Source: Leucobacter sp. UBA1945 (GTDB taxonomy: Bacteria; Actinomycetota; Actinomycetes; Actinomycetales; Microbacteriaceae). Taken from it: a stretch of DNA of 25,008 bases. Made by a program: the position numbers and the translations under genes. Positions 1-7,890 of this stretch are shown one piece after another. Within the stretch, counting starts at the first letter, position 1; each line of letters starts with the position of its first letter. The DNA is taken from positions 6,489 through 31,496 of the forward strand of contig DDEV01000073.1 in NCBI GenBank assembly GCA_002336855.1. The letters are read 5' to 3'. A model generated the notes under the pieces. That model saw only the letters and a list, made by a program, of their open reading frames with translations. It searched no databases and was not told the DNA's origin.

Positions 1-919
1 AGTAGCGTTCCGAGCTCACGCCGGCGACCAGTTGGTACGGAACAGTCGAACCGCTGGATCGCATGGCCTCGGGCAGCACGATGAATGCGCGCAACGACCC
101 ATCATTCGAGACCGTTGCCGAACCGAGCGAGATCGCACCAACCGGCAGGGCGCCGCCGAGTATCTGAAAGTACGCGTAGTTGCTCTCTTTCATGGCCCAG
201 AGCTCGAGCGTCTCACCGGGGGTAAGGCCAGAAGCCGAGACGGAGGTGGCGACTCCCGCGAACAACTCGGTTGCGCTGCCGCCGCTCGAAAGGGTCAACC
301 TGCTGCCCATCGCGGCAGAGAGATTTTCCAGGTCAGCACTGCCCAGGTTCGCCCCGACAAATCGACCCGGCGTGGTGATGCTCGAGAGCAGGGTCGCCGT
401 CGGTGGAGTCACCGCGTCGAATGGCCCGTCAAGCTCATAGAGCGCAACCGTATGCCCTGACCACGAGGGAACCCCGCGAAACCACTGGTTCGCAGAGAAA
501 TCGTCACCGGGCGCAAGCGCGGTCGCAAACACTCCGTCGATGCTGGCATCGTCTACGATGCTCGCAAACGCGCCCCAGTCGCTAGCCCGCCACAGTTGGT
601 TGATGACTCCCGGCGTCTCCAAATCGGTGCCAATGCCGATATAGATGGTGTGATCTGAACCGTTCAGCACATTCGGTCGGTAAGTCGGTGCAGCCGAAAG
701 AAACTCAGATCCATCGAACACCGAATAGATCGATGCCGCCTCCTCCCAAGTCGCCGTTACCCCGGCGTCGGTCGTGACGCTCGACACCGGCTGCCAATCG
801 GGCGGTGGCGGATCTGCTGCGCTCGCGGGAGTCAGCGCGCCCCCGAGAATCAACGATGCCGCGGCTGCCGCAATGGCAGCCCGGCGAAGGCTCGAGCGAA
901 GGGACTCGCGTGTGCGCAT
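1..919 (-). CDS. Secreted protein of unknown function, C-terminus beyond window edge
   Basis: The minus strand is open from an ATG at 917-919 to the left window edge, giving 306 codons with no stop. The N-terminus is a clear Sec signal peptide: a basic n-region with an RR pair at residues 12-13, an Ala-rich hydrophobic stretch at about 14-30, and an Ala-Ser-Ala cleavage site at 32-34, followed by a Pro-rich linker. The mature part is rich in Gly, Ser, Thr and acidic residues with few Lys, as in exported actinobacterial proteins. A GAGG Shine-Dalgarno element lies a few bases upstream of the ATG (927-930). I recognise no catalytic domain. It could be a cell-wall-associated or LPXTG-type surface protein, but the C-terminus that would show this is missing. 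It lies downstream of glnE on the same strand, across a 134-base gap. Confidence 0.85.
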   Translation of the reverse strand, partial: MRTRESLRSSLRRAAIAAAAASLILGGALTPASAADPPPPDWQPVSSVTTDAGVTATWEEAASIYSVFDGSEFLSAAPTYRPNVLNGSDHTIYIGIGTDLETPGVINQLWRASDWGAFASIVDDASIDGVFATALAPGDDFSANQWFRGVPSWSGHTVALYELDGPFDAVTPPTATLLSSITTPGRFVGANLGSADLENLSAAMGSRLTLSSGGSATELFAGVATSVSASGLTPGETLELWAMKESNYAYFQILGGALPVGAISLGSATVSNDGSLRAFIVLPEAMRSSGSTVPYQLVAGVSSERY

Positions 920-1033
920 GACGGTACCTCGACTTCGTTGTCTGTGGTCGTGTTGGCCGCATTGCGCACAGCATACGGTGACACCGAGTTGGCGGCGTCA
1001 GCAAGAAGTACGTATTCGCGACCCACAGAACCA

Positions 1034-1045
1034 GCACCCGGGTGC
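1034..1045. terminator. Perfect 12-bp palindrome after glnE, weak terminator candidate
   Basis: A perfect palindrome, GCACCCGGGTGC, lies 8 bases beyond the glnE stop codon in the gap before the secreted-protein gene. There is no T-run on either side, so intrinsic termination is only a possibility. It could equally be a protein-binding dyad. Confidence 0.25.
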
Positions 1046-1053
1046 CGAGAAAC

Positions 1054-4000
1054 TCAGCCCAGAAAACCTGGCTCGTCGCTATACCCGAAGAATTCGCGCT
1101 CGAACACGGCGCGCGCCCTGCGGCTCGCGCCAAGCCACTGCTCTTCGAGCTCTGTCGTGTGCCCCTCAGGCATGCCGAGCACGCCAGCGATGCCCTCGAG
1201 TTCGGTGCGATCGACCGACAGGGTATCACTCGCGCGGCCGCTCCAGAGCTTGACTGCCGAGCGAATGCTGCTCGCAAGCAGCCACGCCTCTCTCAGCTTC
1301 GCGCGATCCTCGTCGCTCAGCAACCCTGCGGCGACCGCGGCATCAAGCGCGCCAAGCGTCGACTCGGTTCGCAGTTCAGGGATCTCTGCGCCGTGCTGCA
1401 GCTGCAGCAGTTGCACGAGCCATTCCACATCGCTGATGCCGCCCGGCCCGAGCTTCAGGTGCCGTTTCGGCTCGGCGCCACGAGGCAGGCGTTCGGCCTC
1501 GACTCGTGCTTTAATGCGGCGCACCTCACGCACTTCGTTCTCTGAAAATTGCGGCGGGTACCGAATGCTGTCGGCAAGCTCGGCGAAGTCACGCCCGAGC
1601 ACCGCATCGCCAGCCACTGGCCGCGCACGAATCAGAGCCTGCGCCTCCCAAGTCACCGACCAGCGTTCGTAGTACGCGCGGTATGCATCGAGGCTGCGCA
1701 CGATCGGCCCGTTTTTACCCTCGGGTCGCAGATCGAAGTCGAGATCTACCGAGAAGCGAGGATCGCCAACCAGCCGGCGCAACTCTGAGATGAGGCGCTC
1801 CGCCTGCTTGCGGGCTTCGCCAAGCTGCTGCTCGTCGGCGCCCGCCGACGGCCGGTAGACAGCGAGCAGATCGATATCGCTTGAGAAGCCCATTTCGCGG
1901 CCGCCGTAGCGCCCCATTGCAATCAGCGAGAGCTCGAGCGGCTGCTCGGCGTCGCGTCGCAGGGCGAGCAAGAGCCCGTCGAGAAGTGCGGTGTGCGCGG
2001 CGTCAAGCCCGGCCGCGACCTCGGCGTCATCGATCACGAACACGAGCCTGCCGAGCGCGAGACGCAGAATCTCTCGGCGGTGCACCGCACGCAGAGCCTC
2101 GGCCGCCGACTCGACGGTGTTGCGCCGAGACGCGAGCGAGCGCATCTCTTCGAGCAGTGCCTCGAGTTGCATGGGTCGCAGCGCGTCGTCGCGCTCGAGC
2201 CAGGCCACGGCAGACGGAATGGACTCGAGCAGCTCGGCCGCGAACCTCGACCCCGAGAGCACTCTGGTGAGCCGTTCAGCGGCTTCTGTACCGTCTCGCA
2301 AGAGTCTCAGGTACCAGGGGTTGCCGGCGTTCGCCTCGCTGACGCGTCGAAAGGCGAGCAGCCCGTAGTCGGGGTCGCGCCCGTCGGCGAGCCACTGCAG
2401 CAGCACCGGCAACAGGTTTCGTTGAATGCGGGCGGTGCGCGAACTGCCGCGGGTGAGTGCGGTGAGGTGGCGCATCGCCCCCTCGGGGTCACGAAAGCCG
2501 ATGCTGTGCAGCCTGGCCATCGCCTCGTCGCTGCCGAGCGCGAAGCCCTCGCCCGGAAGCGCGGCGACCGCGTCGAGTAGTGGCGCATAGAAGATCTTGA
2601 GGTGCAGCTCGCGCACCTCGCCCCGCACTCCGCGCCACAGCTGCGCGAGCGCGTCACCGCTGGTAGCAAGGCGCGAGGATCTGGCCAGCACTCGAAGCCC
2701 GTCGTCGTCTCGGGGCATCAGCGCCGTGCGACGCAGTTCACGCAGCTGCAGGCGGTGTTCTAGAAGCCGCAAAGTGCGGTAGTCGTGCGCGAGCCGCTCG
2801 CCGTCTTCACGCGCGACGTAGCCGCCGTTTACCAGCGCGCGAAGCGACGGCAGAGTGCCCGCGAGCCTGAGCTTCTCGTCATATTGACCGTGCACCAGCT
2901 GCAGCAACTGCACGCTGAACTCGATGTCTCGCAGCCCGCCCGGCCCGAGCTTCAGCTGCACGTCGAGCTCGTCAGGGTTGATGTGCTCGGTGACCCGCTC
3001 GCGCATGCGCTGCACCGAGCCGACGAAGTCTTCTCGGCCCCCAGAAGCCCACACCATTTCTCGGGTCTGTGCAACGAACTCTGCGCCGAGCCCCAGGTCG
3101 CCCGCAGCTGCACGCGCTTTGAGCAGGGCCTGAAACTCCCACGCCTTTGCCCAGCGCTCGTAGTAGGCAAGCATGGAGCCGAGGGTTCGCACGAGCGGCC
3201 CCTGGCGCCCCTCTGGTCGCAGGTTCGGGTCGACCTGCCAGAGTGGCGGTTCGCTCGCCGGGTCATGGATCGCGCGCATTGTCTCGGTGGCGAGTTGCGT
3301 AGCGATCCGCATTGCGATGTCTGAGTTGAGGTCTGCGTGAGCGGCCGCGACAAACATGACGTCGACGTCGCTCACCACGTTGAGCTCCTCGGCGCCACAC
3401 TTGCCCATCGCCACGATCGCGAGTGTCACAGCATCGAGCCGTTCAGGCACGACGGGGGCCCCGTTCGAAAGCCCGCTCGCAAGCGTGGTGCGCGCGACAG
3501 CGAGCCCAGCCTCGAGCGCCGCGTCTGCGAGGTGCGAGAGCGAGGCAGCCACCTCTTCGAACACTTCGAGGGCGTCACCACGCAGTCCCGCGACGAGGTC
3601 GTACAGCACGAGTTCGGCGAGAAGTTCACGGTAGCGGGAGCGAAGCTCGACCCAGCCAGCTTCGGCCTGGGCGGTGGCCGCGGGCAACACAGATTCGGGA
3701 TCGGCGCCAACCGCCAGCAGCATCTCAGCGCGGGCCGCGTCTCGATCGATCACGCGCCCGGTTCCCGCGAGCAGTGCGCGCAGACGGCCGGGGCGACGCG
3801 CGAAGAACGAGCCCAGCGCGGTCGATGCGCCGAACAGCAGACAGAGACGCCGCCAACCGTCGGTGTCGAGCCCCGCGAGCAGACCCGGATGCCGCTCGAC
3901 GAGCTCGGTTACCCGAGCGAGCGCGGCATCGGGGTCGCCAGCAAGCGCGAAGGCTTCGAGCAGCGTCGCAGCATCCGTCTCTGCGAGCTCGCCAAGCGCG

Positions 4001-4086
4001 AGCAGCGAAGCCCGCGCTTCAGAGAGCGAGAGAAAGCCCGCCCGCGCGAAACCGCCGAGCGTCAACTGCCCCTGGGCGCGACTCAT
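1054..4086 (-). CDS. glnE: Bifunctional glutamine synthetase adenylyltransferase / adenylyl-removing enzyme GlnE
   Basis: The product of 1010 residues is normal for actinobacterial GlnE. This cytoplasmic enzyme attaches AMP to, and removes it from, a tyrosine of adenylylatable glutamine synthetase in response to nitrogen status. Two nucleotidyltransferase domains are visible. The N-terminal (adenylyl-removing) motif is at residues 226-242, with the SDVD metal-binding aspartates at 240 and 242. The C-terminal (adenylylating) motif GRYGGRE at 725-731 is followed by SSDID with aspartates at 737 and 739. Helical regulatory segments lie between and after them. The ATG at 4084-4086 sits 16 bases after the glnA2 stop, has no Shine-Dalgarno sequence, and follows a perfect 10-bp palindrome (4093-4102), so translation may depend on the upstream gene. 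The neighbouring GS lacks the target tyrosine, so the substrate is probably a GlnA1 encoded elsewhere. Confidence 0.97.
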   Translation of the reverse strand: MSRAQGQLTLGGFARAGFLSLSEARASLLALGELAETDAATLLEAFALAGDPDAALARVTELVERHPGLLAGLDTDGWRRLCLLFGASTALGSFFARRPGRLRALLAGTGRVIDRDAARAEMLLAVGADPESVLPAATAQAEAGWVELRSRYRELLAELVLYDLVAGLRGDALEVFEEVAASLSHLADAALEAGLAVARTTLASGLSNGAPVVPERLDAVTLAIVAMGKCGAEELNVVSDVDVMFVAAAHADLNSDIAMRIATQLATETMRAIHDPASEPPLWQVDPNLRPEGRQGPLVRTLGSMLAYYERWAKAWEFQALLKARAAAGDLGLGAEFVAQTREMVWASGGREDFVGSVQRMRERVTEHINPDELDVQLKLGPGGLRDIEFSVQLLQLVHGQYDEKLRLAGTLPSLRALVNGGYVAREDGERLAHDYRTLRLLEHRLQLRELRRTALMPRDDDGLRVLARSSRLATSGDALAQLWRGVRGEVRELHLKIFYAPLLDAVAALPGEGFALGSDEAMARLHSIGFRDPEGAMRHLTALTRGSSRTARIQRNLLPVLLQWLADGRDPDYGLLAFRRVSEANAGNPWYLRLLRDGTEAAERLTRVLSGSRFAAELLESIPSAVAWLERDDALRPMQLEALLEEMRSLASRRNTVESAAEALRAVHRREILRLALGRLVFVIDDAEVAAGLDAAHTALLDGLLLALRRDAEQPLELSLIAMGRYGGREMGFSSDIDLLAVYRPSAGADEQQLGEARKQAERLISELRRLVGDPRFSVDLDFDLRPEGKNGPIVRSLDAYRAYYERWSVTWEAQALIRARPVAGDAVLGRDFAELADSIRYPPQFSENEVREVRRIKARVEAERLPRGAEPKRHLKLGPGGISDVEWLVQLLQLQHGAEIPELRTESTLGALDAAVAAGLLSDEDRAKLREAWLLASSIRSAVKLWSGRASDTLSVDRTELEGIAGVLGMPEGHTTELEEQWLGASRRARAVFEREFFGYSDEPGFLG

Positions 4087-4092
4087 GGCTGC

Positions 4093-4102
4093 GCGGGCCC
4101 GC
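4093..4102. repeat. 10-bp palindrome in the glnA2-glnE junction
   Basis: GCGGGCCCGC fills most of the 16 bases between the glnA2 stop and the glnE start. As RNA or DNA it could only form a very tight structure, and its role is unknown. It takes the place where a glnE ribosome binding site would be expected. Confidence 0.5.
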
Positions 4103-5443
4103 TTAGATAGTGCCGAGCATGGTGCTCAACTCGAACGGCGTCACCTGCTGCCGGTAGGCGTCAACCTCTTGCCGCTTCTCGCGAATGAGGTATGAGAACA
4201 CCTGCTCCCCCAGTGTTTCTGCGACGAGTTCGCTGCGCTCCATCACCGCGAGCGCGTGTTCGAGGCTCATCGGCAGCGGGTCGAAGCCCATCGCGCGGCG
4301 CTCAGCCGAACTGAGCGTCCACATCGAGTGCTCCGCCTCGGCCGGCAGCTCGTACTCTTCTTCGATACCTTTGAGGCCCGCGGCGAGCAGCACCGAGAAC
4401 GCGAGGTACGGGTTCGCGGCACTGTCCATCGCGCGGTACTCGACGCGCGCGCTGCTGCCCTTGCCCGGCTTGTAGAGCGGCACCCGCACGAGGGCGCTGC
4501 GGTTGAGGTGCCCCCAGCTCACGTATGAGGGAGCCTCGTCGCCTCCCCAGAGGCGCTTGTACGAGTTCACGAACTGGTTGGTGACCGCGGTGAATTCTGG
4601 CGCGTGGCGCAACAGGCCGGCAACGAAGCGGCGACCGGTCTGTGAGAGCTGGTACTTCGCACCCGGATCGTAGAACGCGTTGCGATCGCCCTCGAAGAGC
4701 GAAAGATGCACGTGCATGCCACTGCCCGGCTGCCCGACGATCGGCTTCGGCATGAACGTCGCGTGCACGCCCTCGCTGATCGCAACCTCCTTCACGACGG
4801 TGCGGAACGTCATGATGTTGTCTGCCATGGTGAGCGCGTCTGCGTAGCGCAGGTCGATCTCGTTCTGGCCAGGGCCGCCCTCGTGATGGCTGAACTCGAC
4901 CGAGATGCCCAGCTCTTCGAGCATATTGACGCTCTCGCGCCGGAAGTCGTGGGCAGTGCCGCCAGGTACGTTGTCGAAGTAGCCGGCGCGGTCGACGGGC
5001 ACCGGCTGCCCGTCATTGCCGAGCTCCTGCGACTTCAGCAGATAGAACTCGATCTCGGGGTGCACGTAGAAGCTGAACCCTTGCTCGGCGGCACGGGCGA
5101 GCGAGCGCTTCAGCACGTGGCGGGGGTCGGCTGCGGCTGCCTCACCGTTGGGGGTCGACAGGTCGCAGAACATGCGCGCGGTCGGGTCGGTGCTGCTGCG
5201 CCAGGGCAGCAGCTGAAAGGTCGACGGGTCGGGCATCGCGAGCAGGTCGCTCTCGAACGCGCGCGTCATTCCCTCGATCGCGCTGCCGTCGAAACCAACG
5301 CCTTCGCTGAACGCGCCCTCTACCTCAGCGGGCGAAAGCGCAACCGATTTGAGCGTGCCTGCCACGTCGGTAAACCAGAGGCGCACGAACTTGACGCCGC
5401 GCTCTTCGATCGTGCGAAGAACAAAATCACGTTGCTTACTCAC
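4103..5443 (-). CDS. glnA2: Glutamine synthetase, GlnA2 type (not adenylylatable)
   Basis: This is a type I glutamine synthetase family enzyme of 446 residues (ATP-dependent amidation of glutamate or a related substrate). It carries the N-terminal FVRLWFTDV segment, the GFDGSAIEG signature, the KPIVGQPGSGMHVH ATP-binding region and NRSALVRVP. From the GTG at 5441-5443 the length equals that of M. tuberculosis GlnA2. A strong GAGGAGG Shine-Dalgarno element at 5449-5455, five bases upstream, fixes that start over an in-frame ATG at 5462-5464. At the position of the adenylylation tyrosine of GlnA1-type enzymes the sequence reads MWTLS, with Trp at residue 375, so GlnE should not modify it. It lies between the small SPOR-like gene and glnE on the same strand, probably one operon. 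Some actinobacterial GlnA-like paralogues act on polyamines, but sequence similarity here favours GlnA2. Confidence 0.95.
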   Translation of the reverse strand: MSKQRDFVLRTIEERGVKFVRLWFTDVAGTLKSVALSPAEVEGAFSEGVGFDGSAIEGMTRAFESDLLAMPDPSTFQLLPWRSSTDPTARMFCDLSTPNGEAAAADPRHVLKRSLARAAEQGFSFYVHPEIEFYLLKSQELGNDGQPVPVDRAGYFDNVPGGTAHDFRRESVNMLEELGISVEFSHHEGGPGQNEIDLRYADALTMADNIMTFRTVVKEVAISEGVHATFMPKPIVGQPGSGMHVHLSLFEGDRNAFYDPGAKYQLSQTGRRFVAGLLRHAPEFTAVTNQFVNSYKRLWGGDEAPSYVSWGHLNRSALVRVPLYKPGKGSSARVEYRAMDSAANPYLAFSVLLAAGLKGIEEEYELPAEAEHSMWTLSSAERRAMGFDPLPMSLEHALAVMERSELVAETLGEQVFSYLIREKRQEVDAYRQQVTPFELSTMLGTI

Positions 5444-5503
5444 ATCGGCCTCCTCAGGCTGCACTGCTGCTTCCAGACTATCGGCAGCATGCCGATGCGG
5501 CGT

Positions 5504-5707
5504 TCAGTCGTCGCGTTCGTCTTCCTCGCGAATCTTGCGTGCGCGCTCGGCGACGATCTCGGGCGCGCGCTCAGCTTCTGCGCGAGTCGCGAACGGTCCG
5601 AGCCTGTCAATCGACAGCGACTGCGGGCCCTCTTCGACCTCGCCGCTGCGCGTGTTGTACCAATAGGTCTCGGCGGGATCCTCGATGCCCCAATCTCGCT
5701 TACTCAT
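5504..5707 (-). CDS. Small SPOR-domain-like actinobacterial protein
   Basis: This 67-residue protein opens with KRDWGIEDP and continues with a YWYNTRSGEVEEG segment, a DRLGPFATRAEAE segment and a charged C-terminal helix. The pattern 'YWYNT..G.VE.G...S...R.GP...R.EAE.A' is that of short actinobacterial proteins annotated as SPOR-domain-containing, although no signal peptide or membrane segment is present, so peptidoglycan binding is doubtful. The ATG at 5705-5707 has a GAAAGG Shine-Dalgarno element. An in-frame extension to 5764 would run over the map start codon and its promoter and is rejected. It is 60 bases upstream of glnA2 on the same strand and is divergent from map, with a 41-base shared intergenic region. 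Function unknown. Confidence 0.8.
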   Translation of the reverse strand: MSKRDWGIEDPAETYWYNTRSGEVEEGPQSLSIDRLGPFATRAEAERAPEIVAERARKIREEDERDD

Positions 5708-5736
5708 TGCGCAGCCTTTCACTCGGTACTCGCTTC

Positions 5737-5742
5737 TAGAAT
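5737..5742 (+). promoter_or_regulatory. -10 box of map, probably leaderless
   Basis: TAGAAT ends exactly six bases before the map ATG at 5749, and no Shine-Dalgarno sequence lies in between. The expected transcription start falls on or next to the A of the ATG. No convincing -35 hexamer is seen. Confidence 0.55.
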
Positions 5743-5748
5743 TAGCGT

Positions 5749-6618
5749 ATGCCTTTCGACGCAAATCAGCACCTGGTCCCCGGCAACATCGCCCCTCGGC
5801 TCGAGGTGCCAGCGCACATTGCGAGACCCCCGTATGTTGGTCTCGACGCTCCCCCTGCCTACACCGGCGACAACACCTACACCGAGGCCGAGGTCGACAA
5901 GATCAGGGCAGCTGGGCGCATCGCTTCACGAGCCATCGACGCGGCGGCTGCGGCAATTCGGCCGGGAGTCACGACCGATGAGCTGGATCGCATCGCCCAC
6001 GAGTACGTGATCTCGCAGGGCGCTTACCCCTCGACGCTCGGTTACCGGGGATTCCCAAAGTCAAGCTGCACCTCGGTGAATGAGGTCATCTGCCACGGCA
6101 TTCCCGACGACACCGTGCTGCGCGAGGGCGATCTCGTCAACATCGACGTGACCGCGTATAAAGACGGTTTTCACGGCGATCTCAACCGCACCTTCCGTGT
6201 CGGTGAGGTCTCGGAGCGCGCCGATCAGCTCATCGAGCGCACCGAGCAAGCGCTCATGCGCGGCATCAAGGCGGTTGCGCCGGGCCGCGAGGTCAACGTG
6301 ATCGGCCGTGTCATCGAGACCTACGCAAAGCGCTTCGGCTACGGCGTGGTGCGCGACTTCACGGGGCACGGCGTGGGCGCGGCGTTTCACACCGGGCTGA
6401 TCATTCCGCACTACGACTCGGCGCCGCTCTACAACGACGTCATCAAGCCGGGCATGGTCTTCACGATCGAGCCGATGCTCACGCTCGGCACCTACGAGTG
6501 GGAGATGTGGCCCGACGGCTGGACGGTCACGACCCGCGACAAGTCGCTGACCGCCCAGTTCGAACACACCATTGTCGTGCGCGAGAGCGGAGTCGAGATT
6601 CTGACGCTTTCAGACTAA
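5749..6618 (+). CDS. map: Methionine aminopeptidase, type I with N-terminal extension
   Basis: This 289-residue protein removes the initiator methionine from nascent proteins. All expected residues are present: His116 (NEVICHGIPD), and metal ligands Asp133 (NIDVTAY), Asp144 (HGDLNRTF), His207 (TGHGVG), Glu241 (FTIEPM) and Glu272 (QFEHT). The roughly 45-residue N-terminal extension with PxxP-like segments matches the MapB class of M. tuberculosis (285 residues). The start ATG at 5749 lacks a Shine-Dalgarno sequence but lies six bases after a TAGAAT box, so the transcript is probably leaderless. The gene is convergent with the downstream oxidoreductase, separated by 28 bases. Confidence 0.97.
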   Translation: MPFDANQHLVPGNIAPRLEVPAHIARPPYVGLDAPPAYTGDNTYTEAEVDKIRAAGRIASRAIDAAAAAIRPGVTTDELDRIAHEYVISQGAYPSTLGYRGFPKSSCTSVNEVICHGIPDDTVLREGDLVNIDVTAYKDGFHGDLNRTFRVGEVSERADQLIERTEQALMRGIKAVAPGREVNVIGRVIETYAKRFGYGVVRDFTGHGVGAAFHTGLIIPHYDSAPLYNDVIKPGMVFTIEPMLTLGTYEWEMWPDGWTVTTRDKSLTAQFEHTIVVRESGVEILTLSD

Positions 6619-6619
6619 A

Positions 6620-6633
6620 CGCCGCCCTCGGCG
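6620..6633. terminator. Short hairpin between convergent map and oxidoreductase genes
   Basis: CGCCG and CGGCG flank a four-base CCCT loop directly after the map stop codon. The stem is GC-rich but no T-tract follows. It is placed as expected for a bidirectional terminator between convergent genes. Confidence 0.35.
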
Positions 6634-6646
6634 CACCACGAACGGT

Positions 6647-7288
6647 TTAGTACGCGACGGTGAACCGCTTGCGTCGGTGCGCCGGCGCCTCGATCTCGTC
6701 GACAATCGCCACGCCGAAGTCAGCGCCGCCGATATCGGAGTTGCCGTCGGCGTCGGTCAGCAGCACATCGCCGCCGAGGCGGTATTCGCCGCGGAACTCG
6801 CCCGGGTTGTACGAGCCGAAGCCGCCAGCTGGGCTCACGAAGAACCAATCGAGCGACTCCGAAGAGGATCGCAGATCCTCGAGCACGCCAGCCATCTCAA
6901 GGGCCTCTTCACGGTAGTCCTCGGGAAACCCGGACTCAACCACGAGCGGGCCGCCCTCGGAGACCTGCAGCGAACCCGCGCCTCCGATCACGCCGAGCCT
7001 CACACCAGCCTCGTCGGCACGGCGCGCGAGTTCCTTGATCGCGGGTCGAGCCTGGCCGAGCATGTCGCCGCGCGGCGAAATGGCAACCACCACGACGTCG
7101 CTGCCGTCGATCGCCCGGGCCTGATCCTCGGGCGAGAGGATCGATCCTCGCTCATAACTCACGCCAGCAGCCTGCATCGCGACCTCGCTGCGGGTCATGC
7201 CACGCACCTCGAAGTTTCGCTGCACCGCTGCCTCTGCGATGTGCGAACCCGCGTAGCCGCCTGCTCCGATTACGGTGACCTTTGTCAT
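6647..7288 (-). CDS. NAD(P)-binding Rossmann-fold oxidoreductase (atypical SDR, YwnB-like)
   Basis: The 213-residue protein starts with a textbook Rossmann dinucleotide-binding segment, VTVIGAGGYAGSHIAEAA (GxxGxxG), followed by DVVVVAISPRGDM and a VIGGAGSLQV strand-loop. The latter pattern is typical of the NAD(P)H-binding / YwnB-like atypical short-chain dehydrogenase group, in which the Tyr-Lys catalytic pair of classical SDRs is usually absent. Substrate unknown. The ATG at 7286-7288 is preceded by AAGGAG at good spacing. A longer in-frame version reaching 7477 would overlap the 5' part of rnpB on the opposite strand and is rejected. The gene is divergent from rnpB, with 86 bases between its start and the predicted RNA start. 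Confidence 0.88.
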   Translation of the reverse strand: MTKVTVIGAGGYAGSHIAEAAVQRNFEVRGMTRSEVAMQAAGVSYERGSILSPEDQARAIDGSDVVVVAISPRGDMLGQARPAIKELARRADEAGVRLGVIGGAGSLQVSEGGPLVVESGFPEDYREEALEMAGVLEDLRSSSESLDWFFVSPAGGFGSYNPGEFRGEYRLGGDVLLTDADGNSDIGGADFGVAIVDEIEAPAHRRKRFTVAY

Positions 7289-7362
7289 TATCGACTCCTT
7301 CTCATGTGCGTCAGTCACTTCGTGCAACCCGAGCGCTCGCGCGGCTATTCCCGCGACTTCGC

Positions 7363-7368
7363 TAGAAT
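7363..7368 (+). promoter_or_regulatory. -10 box of rnpB
   Basis: TAGAAT lies about seven bases before the predicted 5' end of RNase P RNA (near 7375-7378). The hexamer is identical to the map -10 box. No clear -35 element is visible at 16-18 bases upstream. Confidence 0.55.
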
Positions 7369-7374
7369 GATCGT

Positions 7375-7752
7375 GAAACGGGCCAGCGGGCGGTCGCGTC
7401 GCGATGCTTCGGCATTCGCGCCGAGGAACGTCCGGGCTGCACAGAGCAGAGCGGTGGGTAACGCCCACCCGGGGCAACCCGCGAGAAAGTGCAACAGAGA
7501 GTAGACCGCCGCGCTCGGTTCACCGAGCACGGTAAGGGTGAAAGGGTGGTGTAAGAGACCACCGGCGCTCGTGGTGACACGGGCGGCCAGGTAAACCTCG
7601 TTCGCAGCAAGGCCAGACAGAAGACGTTGACGCTGCTCGCCGAGTCTTCGGGTAGGCCGCTAGAGCCTGTCGGCAACGGCAGGCCGAGAGAGATGACCGC
7701 ACAGACTGGTTCGCCAGTTGGACAGAACCCGGCGTATAGCTGGCCCGTTTCC
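7375..7752 (+). ncRNA. rnpB: RNase P RNA (bacterial class A)
   Basis: This is the catalytic RNA of RNase P, which trims tRNA 5' leaders. The universally conserved 5' core GAGGAACGTCCGGGCT occupies 7423-7438, and the 3' partner ACAGAACCCGGC with the following TATAG is at 7722-7738, together forming P4. The ends pair as helix P1: bases 7378-7387 are complementary to 7739-7748. A purine-rich segment with GACGTTGAC near 7622 and the AGATGACCGC segment near 7691 also fit. A TAGAAT -10 box sits just upstream and a strong intrinsic terminator just downstream. The 3' end from 7725 is repeated at 10170, flanking an islet. The 5' and 3' termini are placed to within a few bases. Confidence 0.95.
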
Positions 7753-7753
7753 T
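7725..7753 (+). repeat. Left copy of rnpB 3'-end direct repeat (putative att site)
   Basis: The last 29 bases of rnpB recur at 10170-10197. The first 21 bases (7725-7745) are identical in both copies. The left copy then has one extra C, after which GTTTCCT matches again. This left copy completes a functional rnpB, as expected when an element integrates at the 3' end of an RNA gene. Confidence 0.85.
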
Positions 7754-7754
7754 A

Positions 7755-7797
7755 CCCGCTTACATCCGCACATTTCCGCGGAAGTAGGTGGGTTTTT
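7755..7797 (+). terminator. Intrinsic terminator of rnpB
   Basis: A 15-position stem (7755-7769 with 7778-7792; one A-A mismatch and two G-T pairs) with an eight-base loop is followed by five T residues and a further T-rich stretch. It is the strongest intrinsic terminator in the window and ends rnpB transcription before the convergent islet gene. Confidence 0.88.
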
Positions 7798-7890
7798 GTC
7801 GTTTCTGCGGGGCCACATATAGGTTCACGATCCGTGTGAGCCGGGGTGCTTTTCGTGTCCAACCTACTGACGCGATATGGCTGTTGAGAA

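Noticed and set aside
705..1277. A 190-codon minus-strand frame across the start of the secreted-protein gene and the end of glnE
   Set aside because: It overlaps two supported genes on the same strand in another frame, has no family signal, and its Arg/Ser-rich composition is that of an off-frame reading of GC-rich DNA.
3337..4110. A 257-codon plus-strand frame opposite glnE
   Set aside because: Antisense to a gene with clear motifs. Long antisense frames are expected at this GC content, and there is no ribosome binding site or recognisable domain.
4706..6010. A 434-codon plus-strand frame opposite glnA2 and into map
   Set aside because: It is antisense to glnA2 and the small SPOR-like gene and runs off-frame into map. 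No domain is visible.
7289..7477. N-terminal extension of the oxidoreductase to an ATG at 7477
   Set aside because: It would overlap rnpB, and the Rossmann fold starts at the internal ATG at 7288 with AAGGAG upstream.
7627..7839. Small frames inside rnpB
   Set aside because: The sequence is conserved RNase P RNA with matching terminal helix and terminator.
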